From positions 1,905,420 through 1,969,419 of the forward strand of contig JAQFVV010012510.1 in the NCBI GenBank assembly GCA_028023455.1: a stretch of DNA of 64,000 nucleotides, written 5' to 3'. Shown in pieces: positions 1 to 12,224 of this stretch (the first letter of the stretch is position 1; the number at the start of each line of letters is the position of its first letter). Under the pieces are notes generated by a model. That model had not been told where the DNA came from and did no database searches. It worked only from the letters and a program-made list of their open reading frames with translations. A program made the translations under genes and the position numbers. The DNA is from Epiperipatus broadwayi. Its lineage: Eukaryota; Onychophora; Udeonychophora; Euonychophora; Peripatidae.

Positions 1-476
1 TTTGACATATAGAAAAAAAAATTTAGTTTAATTAAAAAAAGAAAAGAGAATGTATTATTTATAGTGAGTTTAAACAAGATGGTAAGTTTTTAAATATAAT
101 TTTAAAGTTTATTGAAACGTAAAGATGTAAGATAATTAGTTAAATTTGTATTTAATGGTATTAATTTGATGTTCTTTTGGACATATATATATATGGGTAT
201 TTGTGTAGCTATATTTAGAATGATTATAAAATGTACTCAAACGTTATATGCTAGCTTTTGTAATATGAATGTAATATATTTATTAAAGAAGTTTTATAAG
301 AATATGGTCTATAAAGTATTTAATGAAAATCAAGTCAGCAGGCCATGCAATTAATAATCTATAAATAGGTATCTAGCTATTCTAAATTAGAGAATAAAAC
401 CCCATAAATTCTCACTACCTCGCATATTTCAACCTGGCTAGTATTATAGTACCACCAGTTTAAAAACTGAGAATGA
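1..476. other. A+T-rich sequence, no gene seen
   Basis: No ORF longer than about 60 codons with an ATG start, no recognisable domain and no repeat family member is visible here. It runs up to the left terminal repeat of a mariner relic. Confidence 0.5.
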
Positions 477-987
477 ATCAAAAATTATCCCCACTCTGAC
501 ATAAGAATTTATTTTAATAGACTTTCAGAAAACATATATGCATCATTTTTCGACATAATCTCCCTGCTTTTTAATACACTTTGTCCATCTGTCACCAAGC
601 TTTCTTAATTCCTCATTCAAAACCATTAGGCTGAGCTGTGAGCCACGATTGCAATACAGACTTCAGGGGAATAGTCTGATCGGGCAAGATTAGGACTATT
701 AGGATGTCCAACAACTGAAAACGGGCGCCGGTTCATTCTTAAATGGCCGACACTTGTGCGCGACCTTCCTTAAACTTCTCTATCCATTCATACATTATTC
801 TTTGCGACAAAACACTTTCTCCATATTACGTACGGTCTTCGATAAATATCGGCACCAGACATATCTTTAGACCACAAAAAACAAATCACTGCGCGCTGCT
901 CTTCTTTCATGCAAATCGAAAGGAGGTTTAGTCAATATTACTCGTTCAAGTCGGGCAACAGAAATTGGAGTGCGGATAATTTTTGAT
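477..987 (-). mobile_element. Internally deleted mariner (Tc1/mariner) relic
   Basis: Read on the minus strand, about 930 down to 735 encodes a degraded mariner transposase N-terminus: EEQRAVICFLWSKDMSGADI, then a frameshifted segment with an RMIYEWIEKFKEGR-like helix-turn-helix stretch. About 700 down to 535 encodes the family C-terminus, with LQSWLTAQP, LGDRWTKC and QGDYVEK followed by a stop. The middle, which carries the DDD catalytic core in intact elements, is missing. The ends form an inverted repeat: ATCAAAAATTATCCCCACTC on the left, and the complement of the right end gives ATCAAAAATTATCCGCACTCC. The expected TA target duplication is not clear because the flanks have decayed. The length of about 510 bp compares with about 1.3 kb for intact mariners. 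It is inactive and could only be mobilised in trans. Confidence 0.85.
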
Positions 988-2723
988 TTAATGTCCTATA
1001 TATTACGTATATACATGTTAAATTATCTATATAAGCAGAAATGTATGTTTGTGCGTACACATATTCCTAAAAAATATTAATCAGTTAATAACTTTTCATT
1101 ATAGTACATTTAGTAAATATTATTAAAAAATATTGTCACTCAATTAGCATAAAAATGCAAATATTCTGGTTTGTTATAAAATCGTATTATTTGTAAGAAA
1201 TTAGTTTAATTAAGAAACAAAAAAAAACTACTAAAGTTTGTCTGTAAAATATTCACAAACTAAGTGCGGGCGGGTCAAAATATTATAAAACCACCGTTCA
1301 AAACAAAACAAAAAAGCTATTCACATTTTGTTGCTTTGACATTACGTGGGAGAAAAAAGGTTTAAAACTTTTAACAAAGACGACATTATTCTAAAATTGT
1401 TTTAGCAAAAAAAAAAAATTATCTTTATATCAAGCAACTACATTGTTCCACTATTTAGATAGATATGTATAGGACTGATGTTAAACTTATATTAGTATGA
1501 TTAATAAAATGAATCTATCACCTTGATTATTTTTCACATTAATGAAAGTAATTTTTTTAAAGATTATTAATTCTTTAAATCTTTTTCAAATCTTCACAGT
1601 GTATCACAAAGAGCTTTATGATATAGTAATTACATTGTCTGCACATGTGTGCGACCTGAAATTGAAATGTGGATTGAACTTTTTTTTTTCTAAATACCTG
1701 AAACTAATTTTTTTCCAGGTGTAAATGTGTATCTGGTCAAATGGCTATCAATATGTTAATTAAAAATAAATAAATGATGCAACTTCAAACAACATTAATA
1801 AGATTGTTTGAGGCGACGGTTTACTTTTTCATAGAAAGTTCTTTTTGAGAATAAATAACAATAAAGCTAATTATTTAAAAATGAATGCATGTATCTATAG
1901 TTTGTTGAACAGGAAAAAAAAACTTTTAAATAATATTAATGAAACTTTGCTATAGGTGATATAGGCTTCAAATAGCTTATAGTTAGTTTTAAGTTCGTAA
2001 GTTTTCTAAGAGTTTTTTTTAATAGGAAATAACTAATATTTTTAGAGGATGAATGTTAATGAAATTCAATTAGAAATAAATACTGGACCTAAATATTTGT
2101 TGTTTTATAAATACAGTATATAAATTTATATGTTACTTTAAAGATATCGTTGATGTCACGGTTAAATAATTTTTTAAATCTTATTTTTGTTTATTAAAAA
2201 TTAGTCCAGGAATTAGTTTAAGTGAGACTAAAGGGAAACAATCGGAAAAATGATTTAAACTGCATCAAAATCATATCAGTATATTTTGCATTTATTTTTA
2301 TCCAGATCAAATTTAATATCTATCGCTTATGCATTTTACACATGGTTGTTGAACTATATATACTACTTTGGAGTTTGTGAAATATTAATTATGATTCAGG
2401 AAATTAGAAATCGTTGACTTAAAAAAAAGATACGATTTATAAAAGGAAATTATTCGTAGCAAAAAACGGATACCATTTTAATCCTTCCTTTCATATTTTA
2501 TCAAAAAACGAGAAGATACATTTAGAAGTAACAAGTTACAAAAATAGTTTAGACTGATAATAATTTTTAATATAAATTAAGTTATGCTTCGTATCCAAAA
2601 ATAAGAGTTAAAATTTTTTTAATAATATACTTAAAAATATTTTTTTTTTAAAAAAGGTATTTTTTTTAATTACAGGTAGTAATAATAAATTGAAATAAAA
2701 TTATTGGATGTTACATTGTGCTA
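988..2723. other. A+T-rich sequence, no gene seen
   Basis: This segment holds many short poly-A and poly-T tracts but no ORF with recognisable content. I see no RNA gene or repeat family member. Confidence 0.45.
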
Positions 2724-2830
2724 TTTTTTTTCTTTTTTTCCATATGTCATAGCATCGGCTGAGAGACGAACCCGCAAAACCGTCTGCAACCAACTGCTTG
2801 CTTGCAAGGTCACTGCGCTGATCTCTCGGC
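2724..2830 (-). repeat. tRNA-like SINE, minus strand, 5' truncated
   Basis: The reverse complement reads GCCGAGAGATCAGCGCAGTG, then a conserved CTTGCAAGCAAGCAGTTGG core, a box-B-like GGTTCG-type stretch (decayed), GATGCTATGACATATGG and an A-rich tail, which appears as poly-T at 2724-2739. The same consensus recurs at 5769, 12225, 13144, 40471 and 60625. The family's usual 5' leader (TCAAGTGTTRGTAG) is missing, so the copy is 5' truncated. It is a non-autonomous retroelement, presumably mobilised by a LINE. No convincing target duplication was found. Confidence 0.8.
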
Positions 2831-3473
2831 ATTTGCTAAAATGATATGGAACAAATTAGTTATATAATAGTTTAAAATGAAATTAAGTTTTTACCTGAAT
2901 TTTTTTTATATAATTTAATCTTCAGATCTATATAAAATTCATCTTTAAATATATAGTAAAAAACAACAACTTAATTTTGAGGTGTTAAAGTTTCAGAGTT
3001 TTTTTCAAAAGATCTTGTAATTCTGTCATATCTAATTAATCTAAAATAAAAATAGTTAAATCCTAAATATATTGCATTTACTGAACTCTAAGATGTCTAG
3101 AATGTTGATGTACTTAATTGCCTTTTTCCAATTTAAACATTCATTTCTGTGGCTTTAGGAATATAATATATCCAAAACTAGTAGTAAAGATTGCATCATA
3201 TTAACAATGTATTTTTTCATTTTTTATATTTACTGCATAAATATTTATTTAACCAATCTATATTGTCTTGGGATTAATGTCTTCTAAAATACCTAGATAT
3301 TCATTTATAGATCACTATTAGTTGGATAGTTAAATTGACTATGGACTACTATTCATTAGACAATGGGATTCTTCTCTCTGGATTATTATTTACAATTAAA
3401 ATTTTTTATTTGATTTTAAATTCAATTTATGACATTTATTAACCATCCAAGTTTATAGTATAGGCTCATTTTA
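2831..3473. other. A+T-rich spacer, no gene seen
   Basis: No coding signal or repeat family member is visible between the SINE and the trinucleotide array. Confidence 0.45.
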
Positions 3474-3803
<330 letters not shown>

Positions 3804-4200
3804 AATAGAGATTTGTCACTAGAGGATGAGTGACTTAAGTTTTCCATGCACATCATTCTAAAAAATATAGATGTCTTCAAATAAGATTAAATTAGTTTTC
3901 TTTCATTGTAATGTGGAATATTTATTATTTAAGAAATTTTAGATTATTGAAGCAATAGATTTGTCTAATAATCACTGCAATCCATTGTAATTGCAGGCAA
4001 TTACTAGTGCCTCAGCCCAAGTTGATGATGCCATGCAATGCCACATGTAGCGATATAAAGTTGACCTATGCAAGCATAATGAAGCAAACAAATCTTAATC
4101 AGAATAAGCCAATGCATAGCAAGAAACAAGATACAACTGAGGTTTCATAAATCTACCATTGATGATGTTTTAAATTTAGATATTTTAACACCTGAGTCAA

Positions 4201-5460
4201 ATGGAAAATAACAATAGATTGCAGGAAGCATGGACAGAAGAGAGCCTAAGTTATATACATGCTAAATTCAATGCATCGATACCAAATCAACTATTTTATT
4301 CATTCAAGAGATTTTTTACAGATCAATCTACTGTTCTACCAATAATGGAGTTAAATTGCTCATTGTTAAGATTTCTGAAAAATCTATTATACAGCGAAAT
4401 ACAGAATCATAACATGTGGGACACAATTTGCAGGACCGTGAATCATCCAAACCCAAGGTACATCATATTATAATTTTTTAATGATGAGAAAAGAAATAGA
4501 TTTAATAGATCAATACTTACTCTTGGTAAATATGCATTAGTAAAGATCAATCGAGAAAAAGATAATGTTATTTCAGGCTGTGTAAAAAACACTTATCTTA
4601 ATTATAGCGTGAATAACTTTCAGAGATTAATGGTTTCATTTGGAAATGTAATATTTTTTCAACCAGTGTTTTTAAAAGATACTCCTGTACCAATTTTACA
4701 AAAATAGCTTCGAATTTAAAAGTTAAATTAAACAAAGATATAAATGCAACATAAATACTATCGCACATTTCTGATCAAGAGGCAATGTTACTTATATCGA
4801 TTCGAGGCTTAAAGCCTAAATGTTTTCATTCATAAGAACATGGACACATCATTAACAACTTCCCAAAGTTTCTGTGTCCACAATGCAATATGGTAGCTAC
4901 TTCAATGCATCAATGCCCTAGTATCAATCGGTCAAGCACAAGAGGACATAGATGTGTTGGAATTTCAAAGTGAAAATGAAGTAAGTTCTGAGGTAGCTAA
5001 GGCAGACATTTGCTTGGTTATTTTAAATATGGATGAAACAGAAAATAATTATGAGCCAGTGCAGATTTCTGAAAATGCTGATAACAAAACATTGAACAAT
5101 ACTGTAATTGTCTTACCTGCACCAATTAACAAACAATTGGACTCATAATAGATACTATGCAAGGATCGAGTTATTCAATGCCATCTCAGACAAATAGTGA
5201 GTCAAACAATAGACATGGGCCAGGTCGTCTTCACAAAAAGATACGTAAAAAAAGAATCTTGATTTTTTTTGAGAGTGAAGATGATGTAAGACTTTCAATG
5301 GAAAAAAATAAAAGTAATATCTCAAGACACAGAAAATGAACTTGAATTTTCATCATCTGAAGAATAAATTTTAGATGAGATAGGTATATTGGGTCATTGT
5401 AATATTTTAAATGAGGTCACTACTTTGCAACTAGGGGGGCTTCCAGTACCAGAATGAGAC
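4201..5460 (+). pseudogene. LINE ORF1-like relic (nucleic-acid-binding protein)
   Basis: The first segment is a 90-codon reading frame from an ATG at 4201 (MENNNRLQEAWTEESLSY...). Similar-looking sequence continues in other frames after a stop near 4471 (RFNRSILTLGKYALVKINRE, then VNNFQRLMVSFGNV). A cysteine-rich stretch, CPQCNMVATSMHQC, is encoded around 4878-4919 and resembles a zinc-knuckle region. Acidic and low-complexity segments follow at 4954-5340. Its position immediately upstream of the endonuclease-RT frame supports ORF1, which packages the element's RNA in related LINEs. At least three frame breaks are present. I do not recognise a specific ORF1 class. Confidence 0.55.
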
Positions 5461-5768
5461 CATGGCATAAAAAAAAATAGTACAAATTTATATTATTAAA
5501 TAATATTTTTTGCATTTGTAATTTTACACTCTAATTAATACTGTGTGTTTGCTTAATAGGTATACTTATTATAATGATTATTTAAAGTCAAAAGTGTGTT
5601 CAATATATATATATATATATATATAGTTATTGGTATTAATAATTTAAATATTATTAGAGCTTTTAATATTAGGGGGCTTAATTCAGTTGAAAAATTATTG
5701 CAACTGTTTAAATGGTGTGATTTAGTTCGACCTCATGTTCTAGGTCTGTTGGAGATGAAGTTATATAC

Positions 5769-5876
5769 TAGTTGTTAGCTGAGAGGTATCGCAGCCACTA
5801 TGCAAGCAAGTAGTTGGTTGCAGATTGTTGTGGTTTCGCGTCCCGGCCGATGCTATGACATATGAAAAAAAAATTA
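5769..5876 (+). repeat. tRNA-like SINE inserted in LINE ORF2
   Basis: It reads TAGTTGTTAGCTGAGAGGT (box A region), then the AAGCAAGTAGTTGGTTGCAG core, GGTTTCGCGTCCC (box B region), GATGCTATGACATATG and an A tail. It matches the family consensus over nearly its full length and interrupts the LINE endonuclease reading frame directly after the LLEMKLYT-encoding sequence. It is therefore younger than that LINE. No clear target duplication was identified. Confidence 0.85.
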
Positions 5877-7236
5877 CTTTATTAATAAAGATTTCTCTAT
5901 TTTTTTCAAAAACCTCCTCTATGCCATCAGCAGGGATGGGTATCTTAATTACACACACACATGTCCGTTTAAATCTTTCAAAATATTGTATATAGACCCT
6001 CATATGATGATAATTACATTTCATCATAATGCAATCATCTTAAATGTAATTTTTGTGTACATTCCTCCAGGTCCTATTATTATTAACAGATTAATATTAA
6101 AAATTAATACAATTCTTGCAGCCATTCCATACCCTGTTCTGCTATTGGGAGATTTCAATATGTCATATGATAAATTTTGTAAACAAATGGCTCCATAGAC
6201 TGAGTTTTCCTTTAATGAGTGGAGAAGGCTATTTACCAAATAATTCAATATCATGCAATAATGGTAGGCATAGGTCTATAATAGACCTAGTATTTTATTC
6301 TCCAATGCTCCATTATAATATTAGTATTAAATTAAAAACTCTGCTATCTCAGATCATCTAGCTCTATTGTTACATTTGATATGACACATAAGGTTATGAT
6401 TCATACAAGCAAGACAATAAGATTACTTTTGCCTAGTTGCACTACTGAATTATTATATTCTGAAATATATATAGCTTTATACAAAATTAGAAACCATAAA
6501 TTAGATCCTATACAAGCCTGGTTAGAATCCGTAACTGTTGTCTCATATACAATAGATCATATTACACACAATAAACCTCCTCCAAGATTGCTTGTGTTGG
6601 CTGATGATCTCCATAGAAGAATTATTAATGTGAACAATTCTGAAGTTGAACAGAACTATCTGAAAGCACTGAGAGAGACATATGAAGCTACATGTGTCAA
6701 ACTGAAAGAATAATTATCAATTTAAAAAAGTAAACTATACCTTGGAAATCCTCATACATGGTCAAAAAACTATATACGGTGGGCATTAGGCCAATTACCA
6801 GTAATAAGAGTGCCCATGGCAATAAAAATTAACAGAACAGTGGTGTCAGGAAATAATATGTTTGTTCCATTGTATGAACACTTTAAAAATAAGCTCCAAA
6901 GTTGCAGCCAGTTCAATCCTGAGGTACAGTTTTTTGGAGAACCAGAAAAAGAGATAGAATTCAAAGTGACTATAACCTCAGACTCAAAACACCCTGAATT
7001 CATGGAAATTCCTAGGTTTGTATTCAACCACCTAAGTCAGCACACTGCAAAATACTTATCTGATATAGCAAACTATTTATTTAAAGGTGTGTATCAGAAT
7101 AATGATCTATATCCCATATCCTTAGTATCTTTTGTTAAAAAACAAAAAGCAATATAAAATTAGAAAATCTATGTCTTATATCCATGAGTCCTCTTGGAAT
7201 AAAAATTTTAATATTAAAAGATAAATTAGAGCCATA

Positions 7237-7310
7237 TCTTCTACCCAAATTAAAAAACATATCCTCTGGTGGTTCTTCTACCCAAATTAAAAAACATATC
7301 CTCTGGTGGT
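7237..7310. repeat. 37-bp tandem duplication inside LINE ORF2
   Basis: Two adjacent, apparently identical 37-bp units (7237-7273 and 7274-7310), each starting TCTTCTACCC and containing CATATCCTCTGG. Because 37 is not a multiple of three, the duplication shifts the ORF2 frame. The identity of the units suggests it arose after the LINE was already dead, perhaps by replication slippage. Confidence 0.9.
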
Positions 7311-8819
7311 TCAACTGGATATTAAGTCTGCTTTTGATATAGTTCCAGTTGGCTTGCTAATTGAGATTTTAACAGATGCAGGCATACCTAAAGCACTGCT
7401 TTATTTACTCACAAATTTATTATTAAATAGGCAGATCCATGTCACATTAAATGAAAATTATTCTCAACCATTTACTCCCCCATAGATCAATTCCACAATC
7501 ATCACCATTAAGGGCACTGCTGTTTACTACATACATTAATCTCCTGTTTAAAAAAGATTAAGCAAGAATTATCTGGGATATATGTATCTGACTTAAATGA
7601 AAACTTCTCCTGTGTTGCATACATGGATGATGTTACAGTGTTTTTGGCATCTAAAAAACAATATCCCATATTACTAAAAATATTAAATGAATATAGTAGA
7701 GAGTACAGATTACATTTCAATATGGACAAATCATCTGCATGGTCAATTTATACAGGTAAAACTTTGAACATGCACTTTAAAGGAAAGCCTAATCCATTTC
7801 TTGGTTTTCCATTTTATTTAAGTAATTTAGAAATGCACAATACAATACAAAACAAACTTAAAAGTAAAATTGAAAAAATCATATATTCTTTATTTAAGTC
7901 ATACTTATCTCTGTTTTCAAAGTCATCATTGATTAATATGTTAATTATAACTAGAATTACATATTATTTATCTATCATAATATTTACTAAAGCTTTCACA
8001 ACATATGTATATTCCCAATGTAGAAAGCTTATTTGGGGTAGACGGATAGTAAACATTTCACTGAGATGCCTTTAATGTTCACTAGCAGCCAACAGATTGG
8101 GTTTACACAATATTAATGTATTTATAGTCCAAAATATACTTAACCTAATATCCTTAAGCTCAGAGATATTTCCACAGACAAACCCCCTCCAGGTAATGGA
8201 TACTGGAAACATCTCATATTGATAGTCACATTCATTCCTAATTTTTCTTTTCCCCCACCTATGATTAAATTTAAATATTGGAAGGTCTACTCAATGTTGC
8301 ATAATCTTTCTGAAGATCTGGTAAATTCATATATCCTCAAACTTAATAACAAGCTTTTAATTCAGAGGTTTAAATTTTGGATGCTAGAGCCAAAATACTG
8401 GGATTTTCTTATTAAAGTAAACCTTGAGTCCCTGCCCATCTTGCATTTCTACAGACATAAAAGGCAATGTATGAATGTAGATTATCAATGTAATCTGTGT
8501 CATAAAAATGTAGAAACACAGGCTCACATTTTTTTTGAATGTCCATGTTTTAATAATATAAGATCTGCCATTCCTGGGTTTTTCAATAAAGTCAACCTTA
8601 ATGTAGAATCTCTTTTTAATGTCTTCATTTTAGGCATTTATGCAAATATTAGAGCATGCCCTTTCATTCTATATGCATGGTGGTGCACTAGGTGCATCTT
8701 TATGTATAATAATAACCCTAAAAGGTATCCTAATATCTTCTGGAATAAATTAGAAATAATCAAAGCAAGAGATAGGAAGATAACGCCTGTTAGTACATTT
8801 CATGCCTCTTGGTCTATAT

Positions 8820-9184
8820 CAGGGGTCACCAACCCTATGCCTGCGGGCACTATGGTGCCCACAGACCATTTTACATGTGCCCGCACTATCCGAACACGAT
8901 AAAAAAATATTTATCTGGTACAAATAAATTTAATTTTTAAAATTTTTTATAAATTATTTTTTTATATTATAATCAAATTTTAGGGCATACTATACTTTTA
9001 CAGCGTAAAAATATAAACGTTAATTATATGTTAAAGTTTTATTTTTGAAATAAATATTTTTTTGTACATTGTGTATTATTAACAATATCCAACTATAAAT
9101 TTACATTGAAAAAATAAATGGTGCCCACCACCTGGCCGGTATTATAGAATGTGCTCTTAAGTGCAAAAAGGTTGGGGACTCCTG
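8820..9184. mobile_element. 365-bp hAT-type non-autonomous element
   Basis: The left end is CAGGGGTCACCAACC and the complement of the right end is CAGGAGTCCCCAACC, forming 15-bp terminal inverted repeats of the CAGNGGTC-CCAACC style typical of hAT elements. A perfect 8-bp target duplication, GTCTATAT, lies at 8812-8819 and 9185-9192, which is the length hAT transposases make. There is no internal coding capacity. It sits inside the 3' part of the LINE ORF2, and the LINE reading resumes across the duplicated target. Confidence 0.95.
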
Positions 9185-9192
9185 GTCTATAT

Positions 9193-9643
9193 TATGACCA
9201 TATGTGAGATCTCAGCTTGATACACCTAGCTCTGAATGATAAAAGAGCAGAAAAAATTAGAATGTTTGGGTATAATTATATTGTTTGTATAGTTTTTTTC
9301 ATTGTAATAGATTTGTACATATTACTGTTACAGTTTATTTGTGTTAAACATATAACAAATAACATTGTTGGACTGTATCATCTATGTAACAGAATCATTG
9401 TTCGTTTGTTTGGGTTTTTTTTTAATTTTTTTTATTGGTGCTAAATAACTAAATTATGTAAACATATACAAATAATCAGTGTAACTAATCTATGATCATT
9501 TGTAACTTAATAATGTTTCTATTTTTAGTAATTAGCTAAGTAATCAGATATATGTAAAATATTAATGTACATCTTGTGATTCAATGTAATGCAATGTTTG
9601 AAAGTTTAATAAAGTGCTTTGAAAACTAATAATAATAATAATA
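9193..9643 (+). repeat. 3' end of the L1-like LINE
   Basis: This is the continuation of the LINE after the hAT insertion: the last ORF2 remnant, an A+T-rich 3' UTR and a terminal AATAAAGTGC followed by (TAA)n at about 9628-9643. The simple-repeat tail marks the 3' terminus of the element. Confidence 0.65.
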
Positions 9644-10301
9644 AAATACTATATGACTAATTTTATACTTTTCAATGCTTTTCATTTTTTCAATGTTTCC
9701 ACAAGAAAAGACTAAAAACAATGGCCAGTTCTGTAAATGTAGACTTTACTATTGTATTAACAGAATTTACTATTTAGAAAAACAAAAAAATTAAGTCACT
9801 TATATAGCTGTGGTATCTTGACTTCACTGTGATTATAGATGATAATAAAGTTGTGACACTTCACAATTTCTAAGTATACTTTAAATTAAATATAACTTAA
9901 TGTATATGTAAACAAAGGGAGTAAATCACCTCCTCCAGGCTATGACTTAAAAGCATCCTAAATTTCTAAATATGTAGATTATAATATGTGAAAAAAATTA
10001 TTGTAAAAGACCTCTCAAGCATTGAGATCAGATGCTTTATTTAATTACTTTATATTTTTTAGACTATTTATTTACTTATTTTATTCAGTTCTGTGCTTTT
10101 TTTTAAAAAAAAAAAAAACAAGGAAACTTTTTCCAGAAAAACATGTCAATAAAAGAATTTTGAAAATTAAAAAACTGTGTTAATAAAATTGGCTTGGAAG
10201 CAAAAAAAAATTAATAATCGGGAAACAAAAATTATTTATTTATATATAAATAAATAAATAACTAGTGCTTGGATTATTACCAATCAAGTTGTAGGCTAAA
10301 G
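9644..10301. other. A+T-rich spacer, no gene seen
   Basis: The spacer holds a T-run/A-run at about 10100-10121 that could fold as a short hairpin, and short TTTA tracts near 10237-10262. No coding sequence is visible. Confidence 0.45.
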
Positions 10302-10864
10302 CAGTGGTTTTCAATCCTTGGTCCATGGACCGGTGCCGGGCCGCAGAAGTTTTTTACTGGTCGGTCTGCGGTAGACTGGCAGGAAAGTTTGTAATAACAA
10401 AATATAAGAGTTGAAACTTTTAATTAATATAAACAATTTTTATTTATTTTTTCATCTCATTTTTACCCAATTAAAAAAAAAGAAACAGAACGAAAACAAA
10501 ATCTAATCAATCATACATAAATTAATTTGTTTTTCTAGTTATCACAGATGTTTATGGAGAGGGCAGGGGGATAGAATTTATTTTTTTATTACTTTTTTAA
10601 AAAAATTCAAAATTAAAAAATATATATTTTTTTATTATATAAACTCCATATATATATATATAAGATCATCTTGTATATTTAATATTATTGTTTTGATCAG
10701 TTATAACAATTATGCTCATCTAAGGCTAAGCAGTTTACATCTTTAAGAAAATTTATCTATAGACTTCTGCCTGTCCATGAAACCTTATTCTTATTTTTGC
10801 TGGTCCATGAAACCTTATCCTTATTTTTACTGGTCCGCAGGTGTAAAAAGATTGAAAACCATTG
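10302..10864. mobile_element. 563-bp hAT-type non-autonomous element
   Basis: The left end CAGTGGTTTTCAATC matches the complement of the right end, CAATGGTTTTCAATC, giving 15-bp terminal inverted repeats with one difference. An exact 8-bp target duplication, GGCTAAAG, lies at 10294-10301 and 10865-10872. Subterminal sequence GGTCCATGGACCGGTGCCGG contains a palindrome, common in hAT subterminal regions. The right portion has a direct repeat of TCCATGAAACCTTAT (about 10773-10817). No transposase is encoded. It is a different hAT subfamily from the element at 8820, because the interiors do not match. Confidence 0.95.
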
Positions 10865-10872
10865 GGCTAAAG

Positions 10873-12210
10873 CACAAAAAATGTGAAATAATACTTTGTC
10901 TGATTTTTCATTTCTCTCTCTCTATATATATAAGTGACTTTTTGCTTTGTTTTATAAATCTGTTACCTAAAAGTTACAAGTATTTGTGACCAATAAGTGG
11001 GAAGTTATCATTTAAGGGTAAATCTTAGTGTATAATATAATATAGTGAACCTACAGAAGCAAAACACAATTATAAGTTTTTTAAAAATTGGCTCTTAACA
11101 TTTTAAGTATAAAAATTAATTAAATATCAAAAATTACTATTAATAATAAAAAATAAAAATAATTTGATAATTAATCAAAGAATAATGCATAATTTAGTTA
11201 TGAATAGTTCACATATTTTTTACAACACACATTTTGTTTATTGAGTAAATTAATCATATATTTAAGAAAATATTTTAAATTATTTCCACTTTTTTAAAGA
11301 ATCTTTTATAAAAGGCATATTACTCCAATATATTGTCAGCTTTTTTCATTAATAATCAATCAACTATAACTACTAATTCAACATTAGTAGACATTCCAAA
11401 ACAACTCCGGCAGACAGAAAAAAAAATTCCAAAAATAAAGTTGCAGAACAAAAGCAAGAGAGAGAGAGAAAAGATTAAGAAGTCAGAATTGTCATACATA
11501 TAATTAAAGAATACAATAGGGTTACACAAGTACACAATTCCATCATCATCTTAAGTGCAGAAAGATAACCAATGCCCTGAGAGCCTCATGATGAATCTAA
11601 CTCTATTTTAATTCTTGTATAACAAAAAACATATATGATGATTAACTTAGTTATAAATGTTAGAAATAATTACTAGTAAATTAAGATTATTACGACTTTC
11701 ATTCACATAATCAATGATTTCAATGCTAGTATGATCATTCTTACTACCAGATAGAAGCAGATTAATATATAAAAGTAAAAAAAAAACAATTAGTGGTTAT
11801 ATAATTATATCTATCAAAATGCAAATATTTTAATTGAATAGTTGATATATGCAATTAAACATATGAAGAGAAAAAAGCTTCCAAGATAGCAAAATCATTA
11901 TAGAAATTTTAAAAGAAACAAATAAAGAAATAAAGAACTGGTGGCAAAGCTATGCATAAAATGTCTAATTGATATAGATATATCAGATGACTCAAATTCT
12001 AGGTGTCATAATAAAGAAAATATAATAAGCAACTTTATGAAATAATGATAGAGAGATTACACGAATATTAAATGAGAACCTGAATATTGGATAGATGAAT
12101 TAAAATATCTAAGTGCAATGATGGCTCATTAATAAAGCTGACCACATTAGTAATGTTATAAAGTGTGAACAAAAATGTTCATTTTTAATAATGTTCAAAG
12201 TAGTCTTTAA
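10873..12210. other. A+T-rich sequence, no gene seen
   Basis: There is a short AG-rich run (GAGAGAGAGA, about 11458-11469). No ORF, RNA gene or recognised repeat is visible. Confidence 0.45.
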
Positions 12211-12224
12211 ATTTAAATCAGCTG

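Larger units (their letters stand above)
5630..8819 (+). pseudogene. LINE ORF2 relic: endonuclease, reverse transcriptase, Cys-rich tail
   Basis: The domains occur in the expected order but in several frames. The apurinic-type endonuclease starts at about 5655 (FNIRGLNSVEKLL, then HVLGLLEMKL) and contains VFVYIPPG and LLGDFN (about 6051-6165). The RT core contains LDIKSAFDIVP (motif A, about 7310-7345), IPQSSPLRALLFTTYI (motif B, about 7490-7540) and YMDDV (motif C, 7621-7635). A thumb region with LGFPF follows. A zinc-finger-like CNLCHKNVETQAHIFFECP lies at about 8490-8550. Intact ORF2 copies its own RNA at a nicked target. Stops, frameshifts and a SINE insertion after the first endonuclease block make this copy non-functional. 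Reading resumes after the hAT insertion at 9193. Confidence 0.85.
3980..9643 (+). mobile_element. Decayed L1/Tx1-like LINE with ORF1, ORF2 and (TAA)n tail
   Basis: This is a non-LTR retrotransposon with an ORF1-like region (about 4201-5460), an endonuclease-reverse transcriptase ORF2 (about 5630-8820 and beyond the hAT insertion) and a 3' end at 9600-9643. The 3' end has GTTTAATAAAGTGC followed by a short TAA repeat. Both ORFs carry stops and frameshifts, so it is dead. A SINE (5769-5876) and a hAT-type element (8820-9184) are inserted in ORF2, and a 37-bp tandem duplication lies at 7237-7310. The 5' boundary is a guess: non-random sequence begins near 3980, just after the trinucleotide array. 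The clade is inferred from an endonuclease start of the NIRGLNS...GLLEMKL type, typical of L1-like elements. Confidence 0.85.

Noticed and set aside
743-931. Plus-strand 62-codon ORF in the mariner relic
   Set aside because: Antisense to the transposase N-terminus, which reads with clear family residues on the other strand.
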